NCBI RefSeq assembly: GCF_018336155.1
Contig: NZ_JAGYHF010000009.1
Location: forward strand, 124,001-188,000
Length of the DNA stretch: 64,000 nucleotides
Direction: 5' to 3'
From: Pseudomonas rustica
Lineage (GTDB): Bacteria > Pseudomonadota > Gammaproteobacteria > Pseudomonadales > Pseudomonadaceae
Below are positions 34,919-43,180 of this stretch, one piece after another; positions within the stretch are counted from its first letter, which is position 1; each line of letters opens with the position of its first letter. The position numbers and the translations under genes are program-made. The notes beneath the pieces were generated by a model. The model did not search any database. It was given only the letters and a program-made list of their open reading frames with translations, and had not been told where the DNA came from.

Positions 34919-35323
34919 TTACTTTAGTCGTGGTCGCTCCATCGCAATCACTGACGTTTCAAACCCCAGACTGGCAAAGAACGCTTCAGCCCCGTCACGC
35001 CCGGCACGCAGCACCCAGGTGATGTCGGGGTTGTCGCCCATCACATGTTCAACCAGCGCTCGACCCACGCCTTCTCGCCGATGGTGGTCATCAACGACCA
35101 CCATCGACAGGTAACCGTTGGATAAACCGTCGCTGATGCCCCGGGCGAAACCGATGATTTGCGCATCTTTCAGTGCGACTGCCGTTCGCTGTGAGTTATG
35201 GATCAGATGGGCAAAATGCTCAGGTGAGCCGACGCGATGTCCCCAGCCATGCTGTTGCAGAAACAGCCGCACTGATTCAATTTCGCCGGGATGCAAATCG
35301 CGTACGTTCAGTGTGTTTTCCAT
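34919..35323 (-). CDS. GNAT-family N-acetyltransferase
   Basis: This 134-residue acetyltransferase has the acetyl-CoA motif VVVDDHHRREGVGRALVEHV in the middle and a C-terminal FFASLGFETS typical of GNAT motif B. It is convergent with msrA, with 10 bp between stops. The substrate cannot be assigned. Confidence 0.88.
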   Translation of the reverse strand: MENTLNVRDLHPGEIESVRLFLQQHGWGHRVGSPEHFAHLIHNSQRTAVALKDAQIIGFARGISDGLSNGYLSMVVVDDHHRREGVGRALVEHVMGDNPDITWVLRAGRDGAEAFFASLGFETSVIAMERPRLK

Positions 35324-35379
35324 TTCAGATTACGTCCTTGTTCGTCGTTGTTTCGAGAGTAGTTGAAGCACGCGCGGAG

Positions 35380-36285
35380 TCAGGATTTCCCCCACATGCG
35401 CATGGCAAATTCAACGAACCGCCGCAGCTTCGGCAGTCGATAGCGATCCTGCGCGTACAGCAAATGCATCGGCCTGCTCGGTGCGTGGTAATCAGGGATG
35501 ACCTTGACCAGTTTGCCTTCACGCAGATCCTGCTCGACCAGCGCATCCGGCAGCATGACGATGCCCATGCCGTTGCGCGCTGCCTGATGCAAACCGGCGG
35601 AGCTGTTGATCAGCATCGGCCCGCTGACGTCGACCATGATTTCCCCGTCCGGGCCGCTGAGTCGCCAGCGTTTTTCCACCGATTGCCAGTCATCACCGGC
35701 CGGATAGGCGAACGACAGGCAGTCGTGCTGCTGCAACTCTTCAGGCGTTTTCGGCATGCCGCGTCGCGCCACGTATTGCGGGGATGCGCACACGGTCAGG
35801 GTGTAATCGATCAAGGGCCGGGCGATCAGGTTCGACTCTTCGAAATTGCCCAGTCGAAATGCCACGTCGAGACCGCTTTCCAGCAAGTCCGGGCGGCCAT
35901 TGGTCAGCACCACATCGAGTTTTACTTGTGGGTACAGCAGCGAATATTCGCTGAGCGCTGGCGCCAGACGTTCGACACCAAAAGTCAGCGGCGCGGTGAT
36001 GCGCAACATGCCACGCGGTTGATCGAGGGCTTGTTCGGCAAGGGCTTCGGAGTCGGCGACCAGTCCCAGCACTTCCAGGCAGCGCTGATAATAAACGCTG
36101 CCAAACTCGGTCAGCCGCTGACGGCGAGTGGTGCGTTGCAGCAGTTGCACGCCCAGCCGTTGCTCCAGCGCGCGCAGGTGATTGCCGACCATCGTCGTCG
36201 ACATGTCGCACTGCAATGCGGCCGCCGTCATGCTACCGGCTTCGACGACTTTGACGTAGACGCTCATCGACTGGAACAGATCCAT
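35380..36285 (-). CDS. LysR-family transcriptional regulator
   Basis: This 301-residue regulator has an N-terminal winged helix-turn-helix (residues 1-60, MTAAALQCDMSTTMVGNHLR) and a C-terminal substrate-binding domain (about 90-295) with PLTFGVERLAP at its beginning. It belongs to the large CrgA/AaeR-like group. The ATG at 36285 follows AGGAC and is preferred over a TTG two codons upstream. It is divergent from the aminotransferase gene, so control of that gene is likely. Confidence 0.9.
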   Translation of the reverse strand: MDLFQSMSVYVKVVEAGSMTAAALQCDMSTTMVGNHLRALEQRLGVQLLQRTTRRQRLTEFGSVYYQRCLEVLGLVADSEALAEQALDQPRGMLRITAPLTFGVERLAPALSEYSLLYPQVKLDVVLTNGRPDLLESGLDVAFRLGNFEESNLIARPLIDYTLTVCASPQYVARRGMPKTPEELQQHDCLSFAYPAGDDWQSVEKRWRLSGPDGEIMVDVSGPMLINSSAGLHQAARNGMGIVMLPDALVEQDLREGKLVKVIPDYHAPSRPMHLLYAQDRYRLPKLRRFVEFAMRMWGKS

Positions 36286-36387
36286 TATCAAGTCCTGCTT
36301 ATAAATGATCGAAGTTTTGCCGAGTTTATCCAGTTCAGGTGGCTAACCATACTGCCAGCACACCGACCTGCACTGGAGTTTGAAGTC

Positions 36388-37560
36388 ATGACCGCCGCCC
36401 TGATGAACACTTACCAACCGCTGGCCCTGAGTTTTATTAAAGGCCTGGGCACCCGACTGTGGGATCAGGCGGGGCGCGAGTATCTGGACGCGGTTGCCGG
36501 GGTGGCCGTGACCAATGTCGGTCACTCGCATCCACGGATCGTTGCGGCGATCAGCGAGCAGGCGGGCCTGCTGCTGCACACCTCCAATCTCTACAGCATC
36601 GACTGGCAGCAACAACTGGCAAAGCGGCTAACTGAGTTGTCCGGAATGCAGCGCGCGTTCTTCAACAACTCCGGCGCCGAAGCCAATGAAACCGCGCTGA
36701 AACTGGCGCGCCTTTATGGCTGGCGCAAAGGTATCGAACAGCCGTTGGTGGTGGTGATGGCCAACGCTTTTCATGGCCGCACGCTTGGTACGTTATCTGC
36801 CAGCGATGGCCCAGCAGTGCGCTTGGGTTTCAATGACCTGCCGGGGGATTTCGTCAAAGTACCGTTCGGTGATTTTGATGCGTTGGAGCACGTGCGGCAG
36901 AAGCACGGCGAGCGCATCGTTGCGATTCTAATCGAGCCGATTCAGGGTGAGAGCGGCGTACAACTGGCACCGCCCGGTTACCTGAAAGCTTTACGTGAGG
37001 TATGCAATCGTCAGGCGTGGCTGCTGATGCTCGATGAAATTCAGACCGGCATCGGTCGCACCGGCCGCTGGTTTGCGTTCCAGCACGAAGGCATTGTTCC
37101 GGACGTGATGACGCTGGCGAAAGGACTGGGCAATGGCGTGCCGATCGGCGCGTGTCTGGCACGGGGCAGGGCGGCGGATCTGTTCACGCCGGGCAGTCAT
37201 GGCAGCACGTTCGGTGGTAATCCGCTGGCCTGCCGGGTGGGTTGCACGGTGCTGGATATTATCGAAGAGCAGGGCTTGCTGGAGAACGCGCGGCTGCAGG
37301 GTGAGCGTCTGCTGACGCGGCTGCGTGCAGAACTGGCGGACAATCCCAATGTGCTGGCGATTCGAGGTTTGGGTTTAATGATCGGTATCGAGTTGAAGCA
37401 ACCGGTTCGTGATCTGACGCTGATCGCCGCGCGTGATCATGGCTTGCTGATCAACGTCACGCGTGGCAAGACGATACGGCTGCTGCCACCGCTGACGATT
37501 GATGAGCGGGAGGTCGAGATGATTGGTCGAGTGATTGGACGGATCGTATCCGCGCACTAA
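36388..37560 (+). CDS. Class III aminotransferase, acetylornithine aminotransferase-like
   Basis: This is a PLP-dependent enzyme of the ArgD/ornithine-aminotransferase group, 390 residues. Visible motifs are NSGAEANETALKLAR (cofactor phosphate), LDEIQTGIGRTG (cofactor ring Asp) and the Schiff-base lysine in TLAKGLGNGVPIG. A CTGGAG precedes the ATG. The open frame extends far upstream to 35173, but that part is the shadow of the LysR gene. Pseudomonas has several ArgD paralogues, and this one sits beside a LysR regulator rather than arginine genes, so the in vivo substrate is uncertain. Confidence 0.9.
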   Translation: MTAALMNTYQPLALSFIKGLGTRLWDQAGREYLDAVAGVAVTNVGHSHPRIVAAISEQAGLLLHTSNLYSIDWQQQLAKRLTELSGMQRAFFNNSGAEANETALKLARLYGWRKGIEQPLVVVMANAFHGRTLGTLSASDGPAVRLGFNDLPGDFVKVPFGDFDALEHVRQKHGERIVAILIEPIQGESGVQLAPPGYLKALREVCNRQAWLLMLDEIQTGIGRTGRWFAFQHEGIVPDVMTLAKGLGNGVPIGACLARGRAADLFTPGSHGSTFGGNPLACRVGCTVLDIIEEQGLLENARLQGERLLTRLRAELADNPNVLAIRGLGLMIGIELKQPVRDLTLIAARDHGLLINVTRGKTIRLLPPLTIDEREVEMIGRVIGRIVSAH

Positions 37561-37577
37561 TGGATATCAGATAACCC

Positions 37578-37668
37578 TGTGGGAGCGGGCTTGCTCGCGA
37601 AAGCGTCGTGACAGTCGACGCACATGTTTAATGCTCGACCGCATTCGCGAGCAAGCCCGCTCCCACAT
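37578..37668. repeat. REP pair
   Basis: GTGGGAGCGGGCTTGCTCGC and its complement enclose a spacer with the small palindrome GCGTCGTGACAGTCGACGC. It is convergent between the aminotransferase and phosphatase genes. Confidence 0.9.
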
Positions 37669-37685
37669 TTGAAATCAGTAGGGCC

Positions 37686-39605
37686 TCAGTCCGGATAATC
37701 CGTCATATCCGGCGCCAGCATTCGCGTCTTCACCTTTCCGTTCGAGTTGTGCTGAAAAATCTCTCGCGGCTGCCCCTGTTCGTTGAAAAACACCTGGCCG
37801 ATTCCCGCCGAATTCCACAAGCGTTCCCCTGCCTCTGCATGTTCAGGTGTGTACGGCACGATGCGCATCAGCCGGCGTTTGGTGAACCAGTTCAGCGGCG
37901 AGCGCGGCGAGTAGAGCCAGCGGTTGAGGCGGTCGAACCATTCCAGCAAGGTTGGCGGAAACTCGTTTTTGATCCCGCTGCTGGTGATCTGCCAGATCCG
38001 TGGGCCGGCCTTGCGGTGTCGGATAAGGACTTCGTAGACGAAGGAATAATGCACATCGCCGGACAGCACCACGTAGTTACCCGGTGTACGTGAGTGTCGG
38101 AAAATGTTCAGGATCACCTGTGCCGCGCCGCGATGGGCCATCCAGTTTTCCGCGTCGACCAGCAGCGGAAAACCGCACCAACTGAAGACCTTTTGCACGG
38201 TTTCGATCAGCTTGACGCCAAAGATCGGCGCCGGTGAAACGATGATCGCCGACGGGTGATCGAGCAGTTCCTGTTGCAGTTCGCTCAAGGCCTCCCAGTC
38301 GAGAAGTCCCGACGGTTGCTTGAGCGCCATCTCGCTGCGCCAGCGTCGGGTGCGGGTGTCGATGACTACCAGCGCGGGACTGCTCGGCAACACGAAATGC
38401 CAGTGCTGAAAGCGCAGCAAGTCATCGATCAGCGCGTCCTGCACCGGGCTGTCGAGGTATTGATCGTCGCCGCTGGCGCTCAAACCTTGAGTTTGCTTCA
38501 ACAGATCGTTGAAGGCGTCCGGGTTATTGCCCCAGCCTTGGCACAACATATAAGCGATCAAAGCGTTGCCGATGATGCGTTTGGAGAACGGATGGCAGTA
38601 GGCCGTTTCCTCCCATTGCGCGGACAGATTCCAGTCATCGGTGATGTCGTGATCGTCGAAAATCATCAGGCTCGGCAGATGCGCGAGCGCCCGGGCGACG
38701 TTGCCCAGACCTGCTGTGAAGGTATCAATCCGCGTTTGTTCGAGCGTGTATCGTTTGAGGCGTTCGGGCGTGAGTGCTGGCGCTTGCGGATTAACCAGTG
38801 TCCACGCGGTTGGCGACCACACCAGCAAGTACATCGCCATGACTTCGGCGAGCGTCACCAGGTGATTGTCAGCGCTGCTGCTGGTGAAAATCGGCTTACG
38901 TGCGCCGCCGAAAAATCGCTCACGCAAAGTCTCGTTGCTCTCCAGCGCCGGTAACAAATCCGCACGGTGGTAGTAACTCGCCGGGTGTTCGTAGAGCTTG
39001 GCACTGTCGCTGACCACGGCGCCTTCGAGGTGCTCGTCGAACAGGCCAAGACGTGTAATCAATGCATGAATCGCGCGCAGCATCGGCCCGGCGACGTCAT
39101 CGGCGTAGACCTGATCGCCGCTCATCATCAACAGCGCCGGGCGTTGTTGCGGGTCTATCTCGCGGGCCAGAAGCTCGTCGACGCAGAGCAAACCATCCGC
39201 CGCCGGGTGATGCGGTTTGCGGCAGGAGCCATGCAGCAACTGATCGATCCGCGAACGCACAATAAGGTTCGGACTTGTTGCGTTGCCATACAACAGATGC
39301 GGCGCCCAATCGGCGATGCCGTGGGTGTCGTCAATCAGCAGGTCGTAGTCGATGCGGGTGTCGCAGGGCAGGGCGCTTTCCAGGGTGACATCGATGAGAT
39401 GGACAAACGCCTGGCGGCCTACGGGAATGACGGTGCATTTCGCCGCATCGAGAGGAATCTCTCCTACACCTTGCAGGCGCAAGGTCAGAGACAGTTGGCG
39501 CGTGCCGACCAGCCACAACACCAGCCGAGTCGGTTCCAGCCGTCGCAGCAGCGGGCCGGCCAAAACAGGTGGCAGCGGGGTCAGGTCATCAAGGGTTGCG
39601 GACAT
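37686..39605 (-). CDS. PhoD-like metallophosphatase
   Basis: This 639-residue protein is of the alkaline phosphatase D / PhoD-like family. Metal-binding motifs are GDQVYADDV (about residue 150-160), the DDHDITDDWN block in the middle and SGDVHYSF near the C-terminal third. I see no signal peptide, so it may be cytoplasmic, unlike secreted PhoD. The ATG at 39605 (MSATLDDLTPLPP) is chosen over a GTG at 39629, and neither has a clear ribosome site. The substrate is unknown. Confidence 0.85.
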   Translation of the reverse strand: MSATLDDLTPLPPVLAGPLLRRLEPTRLVLWLVGTRQLSLTLRLQGVGEIPLDAAKCTVIPVGRQAFVHLIDVTLESALPCDTRIDYDLLIDDTHGIADWAPHLLYGNATSPNLIVRSRIDQLLHGSCRKPHHPAADGLLCVDELLAREIDPQQRPALLMMSGDQVYADDVAGPMLRAIHALITRLGLFDEHLEGAVVSDSAKLYEHPASYYHRADLLPALESNETLRERFFGGARKPIFTSSSADNHLVTLAEVMAMYLLVWSPTAWTLVNPQAPALTPERLKRYTLEQTRIDTFTAGLGNVARALAHLPSLMIFDDHDITDDWNLSAQWEETAYCHPFSKRIIGNALIAYMLCQGWGNNPDAFNDLLKQTQGLSASGDDQYLDSPVQDALIDDLLRFQHWHFVLPSSPALVVIDTRTRRWRSEMALKQPSGLLDWEALSELQQELLDHPSAIIVSPAPIFGVKLIETVQKVFSWCGFPLLVDAENWMAHRGAAQVILNIFRHSRTPGNYVVLSGDVHYSFVYEVLIRHRKAGPRIWQITSSGIKNEFPPTLLEWFDRLNRWLYSPRSPLNWFTKRRLMRIVPYTPEHAEAGERLWNSAGIGQVFFNEQGQPREIFQHNSNGKVKTRMLAPDMTDYPD

Positions 39606-39677
39606 CCGGGGACAAAGCTCAAGGCGCACAGGTCGGCGATGATAGCGCAGCCGGCGCCTTGAACCCTTAAGTGAGGC

Positions 39678-40409
39678 TTAAGAGTCGGTTTTCTGTAGCT
39701 TCAGCGCCAACAGCTGCCATTCACCGGACGACGCCTGTTCTTGCACTGAGCAGTCGAAACGGTACGTGACATCGTCGCCGTTCATGTTGCGCGCGGTGAC
39801 GCTGTTGCTGAAGGTGTACACCTGATTCTTGAAGCGCTGGGTGGTGATCGCCTTGCTGTCGGCAAAACGCGCCGAGGCCGGGAAGCGCAAGGTGCTGGTC
39901 ACCAGCGGACTGCACATGACATAGGCGAGCATCGACTTGTCGCTGTCAGCGTCATGCCCGAGTTGTTTGCTCAGGGCGGTCAGGGCTTTGCGTCCTTGTT
40001 CGTCACTTTGATCCAGTACGGTTTTTTCCGAGATCGACGTCGGCGCGCGGCTGGCGTAGTTCGGCAGCAGCGCAGAATCCGGCGGCGATGGCGTGTTGTC
40101 CGGTTCGATGGCGGCGAAGTTCGGCGCGTTTTCGAGCGGAGCAGGTGCCGCCGCTGATTCGGATTCAGGCAGCAAAGAGGTCGGTTCGACGTTCTGCGCG
40201 ACGGTGTTTTCGACCGGCGCCTGTTCAGCGCTGTGCCTGGATGGCAGCAGCGACAGCGTGATCGACAGCACCACCAACCCGACAATGAAACCGCCCGCTG
40301 CGCCGACGATATTGCCGTAGAACAGATTCCAGCTGCCGCGGTTCTTTACCACCCAGCGCCACATGAAACCCCAGGCGGCGATGAACGCCAGAAAACGCAG
40401 AAACTCCAT
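39678..40409 (-). CDS. Membrane-anchored protein of unknown function (paralogue A)
   Basis: This 243-residue protein has two N-terminal membrane segments (about 5-20 and 33-55) around the pattern WRWVVKNRGSWNLFYGNIVG. A Pro/Ala/Ser/Glu-rich linker (about 60-130) leads to a soluble C-terminal domain (about 135-243) with two cysteines (YVMCSPLV and RFDCSVQ). The N-terminal membrane module is clearly related to that of the next gene upstream (40540-40893), and a 38-bp segment before both start codons is also shared. No family name comes to mind. Confidence 0.72.
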   Translation of the reverse strand: MEFLRFLAFIAAWGFMWRWVVKNRGSWNLFYGNIVGAAGGFIVGLVVLSITLSLLPSRHSAEQAPVENTVAQNVEPTSLLPESESAAAPAPLENAPNFAAIEPDNTPSPPDSALLPNYASRAPTSISEKTVLDQSDEQGRKALTALSKQLGHDADSDKSMLAYVMCSPLVTSTLRFPASARFADSKAITTQRFKNQVYTFSNSVTARNMNGDDVTYRFDCSVQEQASSGEWQLLALKLQKTDS

Positions 40410-40472
40410 TCGATCCTTTCCTTAACCTGCAAAAAGCTTGAAGCAGCGCGTGTTGAGACAGCGCGCTGTAGA

Positions 40473-40510
40473 TGGACGGCAAGATATCAAAATCGGCGTC
40501 TGGCGCCACG
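40473..40510. repeat. Duplicated promoter-proximal segment, copy A
   Basis: It begins TGGACGGCAAGATATCAAAA and ends GCGCCACG. It matches 40950-40987 with a few changes and lies 64 bp upstream of paralogue A. Confidence 0.75.
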
Positions 40511-40539
40511 AAGACATTCACCGACCGCTCAAACGAACG

Positions 40540-40893
40540 CTACGTCAGGGCGAAAAACGCCAGTGTAGTGATGCCCGCCGCGGTGCCGCAAAGGGCAGCC
40601 AAAAGCTGACGAGCGATTGGAGGTTCAACTTGCGAGCGGCGTGCGACCCACATCCATACGCCGATGAGCGCACCGGCAGTCGCCATCATTTCCATCAGGG
40701 TGCCGATAACGCCAGGCACCGGTGGCCGCGCTGAACCGAACAGTCCTGCACACAGTTGCGCACTGGTCAGGCCAACGATCAGCCCACTGATAGCGCCCAA
40801 CACATTGGCAAGCAACAGATTCCAAGTCCCACGGACTTTGACCACCCACACCCACATCGCTGGCCAAACCACAAAGAACACCAACACATCCAT
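40540..40893 (-). CDS. Small membrane protein of unknown function (paralogue B)
   Basis: This 117-residue protein has four predicted membrane segments. Its first 40 residues (WVWVVKVRGTWNLLLANVLG, then GLIVGL) match the N-terminus of the 243-residue neighbour, while the rest is different. It probably arose with that neighbour by tandem duplication followed by loss or replacement of the C-terminal part. The function is unknown. Confidence 0.7.
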   Translation of the reverse strand: MDVLVFFVVWPAMWVWVVKVRGTWNLLLANVLGAISGLIVGLTSAQLCAGLFGSARPPVPGVIGTLMEMMATAGALIGVWMWVARRSQVEPPIARQLLAALCGTAAGITTLAFFALT

Positions 40894-40949
40894 CGAATTT
40901 CTCTCCTGAAATCAGTGCGGGTCGAAGCGCTTGATGCTCCAACCGACAG

Positions 40950-40987
40950 TGGACGGCAAGATAGCAAAATAGTAGCGTCGCGCCACG
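40950..40987. repeat. Duplicated promoter-proximal segment, copy B
   Basis: It begins TGGACGGCAAGATAGCAAAA and ends GCGCCACG, 57 bp upstream of paralogue B. On the minus strand the shared TATCTT could be a -10 element. Confidence 0.75.
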
Positions 40988-41091
40988 CTGGTCATCCTGG
41001 TAAAGGCTTTCCGGACGATATTTTTCTACTAGAAGTGCGTCACTGATACGAAGCACGACCAGGATGTTTTCTCGAACAGAAGGATGGACAG

Positions 41092-41460
41092 ATGATCGAC
41101 TTCAACAACAAAGGCTTCTTCAAGCTCAAGCAAAACGATGAGTACGCGCAACGCGTGACCGAGCTATTGCTCGATGGGGAAGAGGTCATCGACTCCTACA
41201 AGTCGATGCGCGATGGCGTGGTGTTTACCAACAAACGCATCATCGCCGTCAACGTTCAAGGCATCACCGGCAGCAAGAAAGACTTCACGTCGCTGCCGTA
41301 TAAAAACATCGTCGCGTATTCCGTGGAAACTTCGGGGACGTTCGATCTGGACTCGGAGCTGGAGATTTACTTTTCGTCGCTGGGGAAAGTGAAATTCGAA
41401 TTCACCGGGAAGACCTCGATGGTCGAGATTTCGAAGTACATCTCAAAGTACCTGTTCTAA
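41092..41460 (+). CDS. Bacterial PH-domain protein (bPH_1 type)
   Basis: This 122-residue single-domain protein has the bacterial pleckstrin-homology pattern: a beta-rich fold with MRDGVVFTNKRIIAVN and PYKNIVAYSVETSGTFDLDSELEIYF, and a C-terminal helix (MVEISKYISKYLF). It is cytoplasmic, with no membrane helix. The role of these proteins is poorly defined. Its stop codon overlaps the stop of the convergent gene at 41457. Confidence 0.85.
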   Translation: MIDFNNKGFFKLKQNDEYAQRVTELLLDGEEVIDSYKSMRDGVVFTNKRIIAVNVQGITGSKKDFTSLPYKNIVAYSVETSGTFDLDSELEIYFSSLGKVKFEFTGKTSMVEISKYISKYLF

Positions 41461-41786
41461 AGAATGTCTTTGAGATAACCCTTCAGCGCGAGGAGCGGCG
41501 GATCAAGCTGCTCCAGCGACTGCGCCTGCCTGAGATCGGCTGACAACTTGTGCAGTTCACGCCCCAACGGTTTCTCGACACCGCCCAATGCATCCAGCGC
41601 CAGGCCGAGGCACTCATTCATCTTCAATTGAATAGTCTCGACATCGCCACGTTTCACCAACAACTCGAAAATATCTCGCTGGTAGTCACCCATGACCATG
41701 TCATCGCGCAGGATCGGGCTCAGGCCTTCTTCCTCGTACGCGAGTTTCAGGGAGAACAGAGCGACTGTTTCCAGTGACGTTTCCAT
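41457..41786 (-). CDS. Small helical protein of unknown function
   Basis: This 109-residue protein is soluble, all-helical by composition, with many Leu and acidic residues (DIFELLVKRGDVETIQLKMN, then LGLALDALGGVEKPLG). It ends within the last codons of the convergent PH-domain gene. There is no recognisable domain. A single intergenic repeat lies just upstream of its start. Confidence 0.65.
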   Translation of the reverse strand: METSLETVALFSLKLAYEEEGLSPILRDDMVMGDYQRDIFELLVKRGDVETIQLKMNECLGLALDALGGVEKPLGRELHKLSADLRQAQSLEQLDPPLLALKGYLKDIL

Positions 41787-41828
41787 GGTGTTGATCCTTG
41801 GGGTTTTCGTCGATCGAGAAGCTGAAGG

Positions 41829-41860
41829 TCAAAAGATCGCAGCCTGCGGCAGCTCCTACG
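41829..41860. repeat. Single GTAGGAGCTGCCG-family repeat
   Basis: This is one copy reading TCAAAAGATCGCAGCCTGCG followed by GCAGCTCCTACG, slightly degenerate compared with the paired copies elsewhere. Confidence 0.8.
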
Positions 41861-41884
41861 GGGGCAGGGGCTTTATTGCAGGCG

Positions 41885-41919
41885 AAAAAAAAGGCCTTGC
41901 TAAGCAAGACCTTTCTTAA
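41885..41919 (-). terminator. Intrinsic terminator of the tRNA-Leu gene
   Basis: On the minus strand AAGGTCTTGC-TTA-GCAAGGCCTT is followed by a long T run. It begins 4 bp past the encoded CCA of the tRNA. Confidence 0.9.
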
Positions 41920-41922
41920 TTT

Positions 41923-42007
41923 TGGTGCCCCGAGGGAGACTCGAACTCCCACTCCTTTCGAAAACGGATTTTGAATCCGCCGCGTCTACCAATTCCGCCA
42001 TCAGGGC
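41923..42007 (-). tRNA. tRNA-Leu (anticodon CAA)
   Basis: On the minus strand the sequence begins GCCCTGATGGCGG and ends TCGGGGCACCA. Acceptor arms pair (with one G-T). The anticodon loop TTCAAAA lies between GCGGA and TCCGT, giving anticodon CAA for UUG. The long variable arm expected for a class II tRNA-Leu and the TTCGAGTC T-loop are present. CCA is encoded. Confidence 0.97.
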
Positions 42008-42115
42008 TCAATGGCGGCGAAGTATAGAGATGAGATTACCGTTGGTCAATCACGTTTCATGGTCTATTTTCGATATTTCCGCTAAACTTTCCGGCCCTGC
42101 TAGACGAACCCCATC

Positions 42116-43180
42116 ATGCGTGTTGCTGACTTTACTTTCGAGCTCCCTGATTCGCTGATCGCTCGCCACCCTTTGGCCGAGCGTCGCGGTAGTCGCCTGC
42201 TGACCCTTGATGGGCCGAGCGGCGCCCTCGCACACCGTCAATTCACTGATTTGCTTGAGCATTTGCGCCCGGGCGATTTGATGGTGTTCAACAATACCCG
42301 CGTGATTCCGGCGCGGCTGTTCGGGCAGAAAGCGTCCGGCGGAAAGCTGGAAATCCTCGTCGAACGCGTACTCGATACGCACCGCGTGCTGGCCCATGTG
42401 CGCTCCAGCAAGTCGCCGAAGCCGGGTTCGAAGATCCTCATCGACGGCGGTGGCGAAGCGGAAATGATCGCGCGTCACGATGCGTTGTTCGAGCTGGCCT
42501 TCGCTGAAGAAGTGTTGCCGCTGCTCGACCGCGTCGGGCACATGCCGCTGCCTCCTTATATAGATCGTCCGGACGAAGGTTCGGATCGCGAGCGTTATCA
42601 GACCGTGTACGCCGAGCGCTTAGGCGCGGTAGCAGCGCCGACGGCGGGGCTGCATTTCGATCAGTCGCTGATGGAGGCCATTGCTGCGAAAGGCGTCGAG
42701 ACCACGTTCGTCACGCTGCACGTTGGCGCCGGTACCTTCCAGCCTGTTCGCGTCGAGAAGCTTGAAGATCACCACATGCACACCGAGTGGCTGGAAGTCG
42801 GCCAGGACGTGGTTGATGCCGTGGCTGCTTGTCGTGCGCGTGGTGGTCGGGTGATTGCTGTCGGCACCACCAGCGTGCGTTCGCTGGAAAGTGCTGCGCG
42901 CGATGGCGTGCTCAAGCCGTTCAGCGGCGACACCGATATCTTTATCTTCCCGGGCCGGCCGTTCCATGTGGTCGATGCCCTGGTGACCAATTTCCATTTG
43001 CCGGAATCCACGCTGTTGATGCTGGTTTCGGCATTTGCCGGTTATCCCGAAACCATGGCCGCCTACAAGGCTGCCGTCGACAACGGTTACCGCTTTTTCA
43101 GCTACGGTGATGCGATGTTCATCACCCGTAACCCCGCACCTACTGCCCCTAAAGAAACCGGCCCAGAGGAAACAGAATGA
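42116..43180 (+). CDS. queA: S-adenosylmethionine:tRNA ribosyltransferase-isomerase QueA
   Basis: This 354-residue enzyme transfers and isomerises the ribosyl part of SAM to preQ1-tRNA to give epoxyqueuosine. Family motifs include MVFNNTRVIPARLFG near residue 55, PLPPYIDR, YAERLGAVAAPTAGLHF and the C-terminal FHLPESTLLMLVSAF. The stop overlaps the tgt start (ATGA), so the two queuosine genes are coupled. Confidence 0.98.
   Translation: MRVADFTFELPDSLIARHPLAERRGSRLLTLDGPSGALAHRQFTDLLEHLRPGDLMVFNNTRVIPARLFGQKASGGKLEILVERVLDTHRVLAHVRSSKSPKPGSKILIDGGGEAEMIARHDALFELAFAEEVLPLLDRVGHMPLPPYIDRPDEGSDRERYQTVYAERLGAVAAPTAGLHFDQSLMEAIAAKGVETTFVTLHVGAGTFQPVRVEKLEDHHMHTEWLEVGQDVVDAVAACRARGGRVIAVGTTSVRSLESAARDGVLKPFSGDTDIFIFPGRPFHVVDALVTNFHLPESTLLMLVSAFAGYPETMAAYKAAVDNGYRFFSYGDAMFITRNPAPTAPKETGPEETE

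Noticed and set aside
35173..36387. Long open frame continuous with the aminotransferase gene, giving a 795-residue protein
   Set aside because: The first 405 codons are the antisense shadow of the LysR gene and the GNAT gene end. The enzyme starts properly at 36388 with a ribosome site and normal family length.
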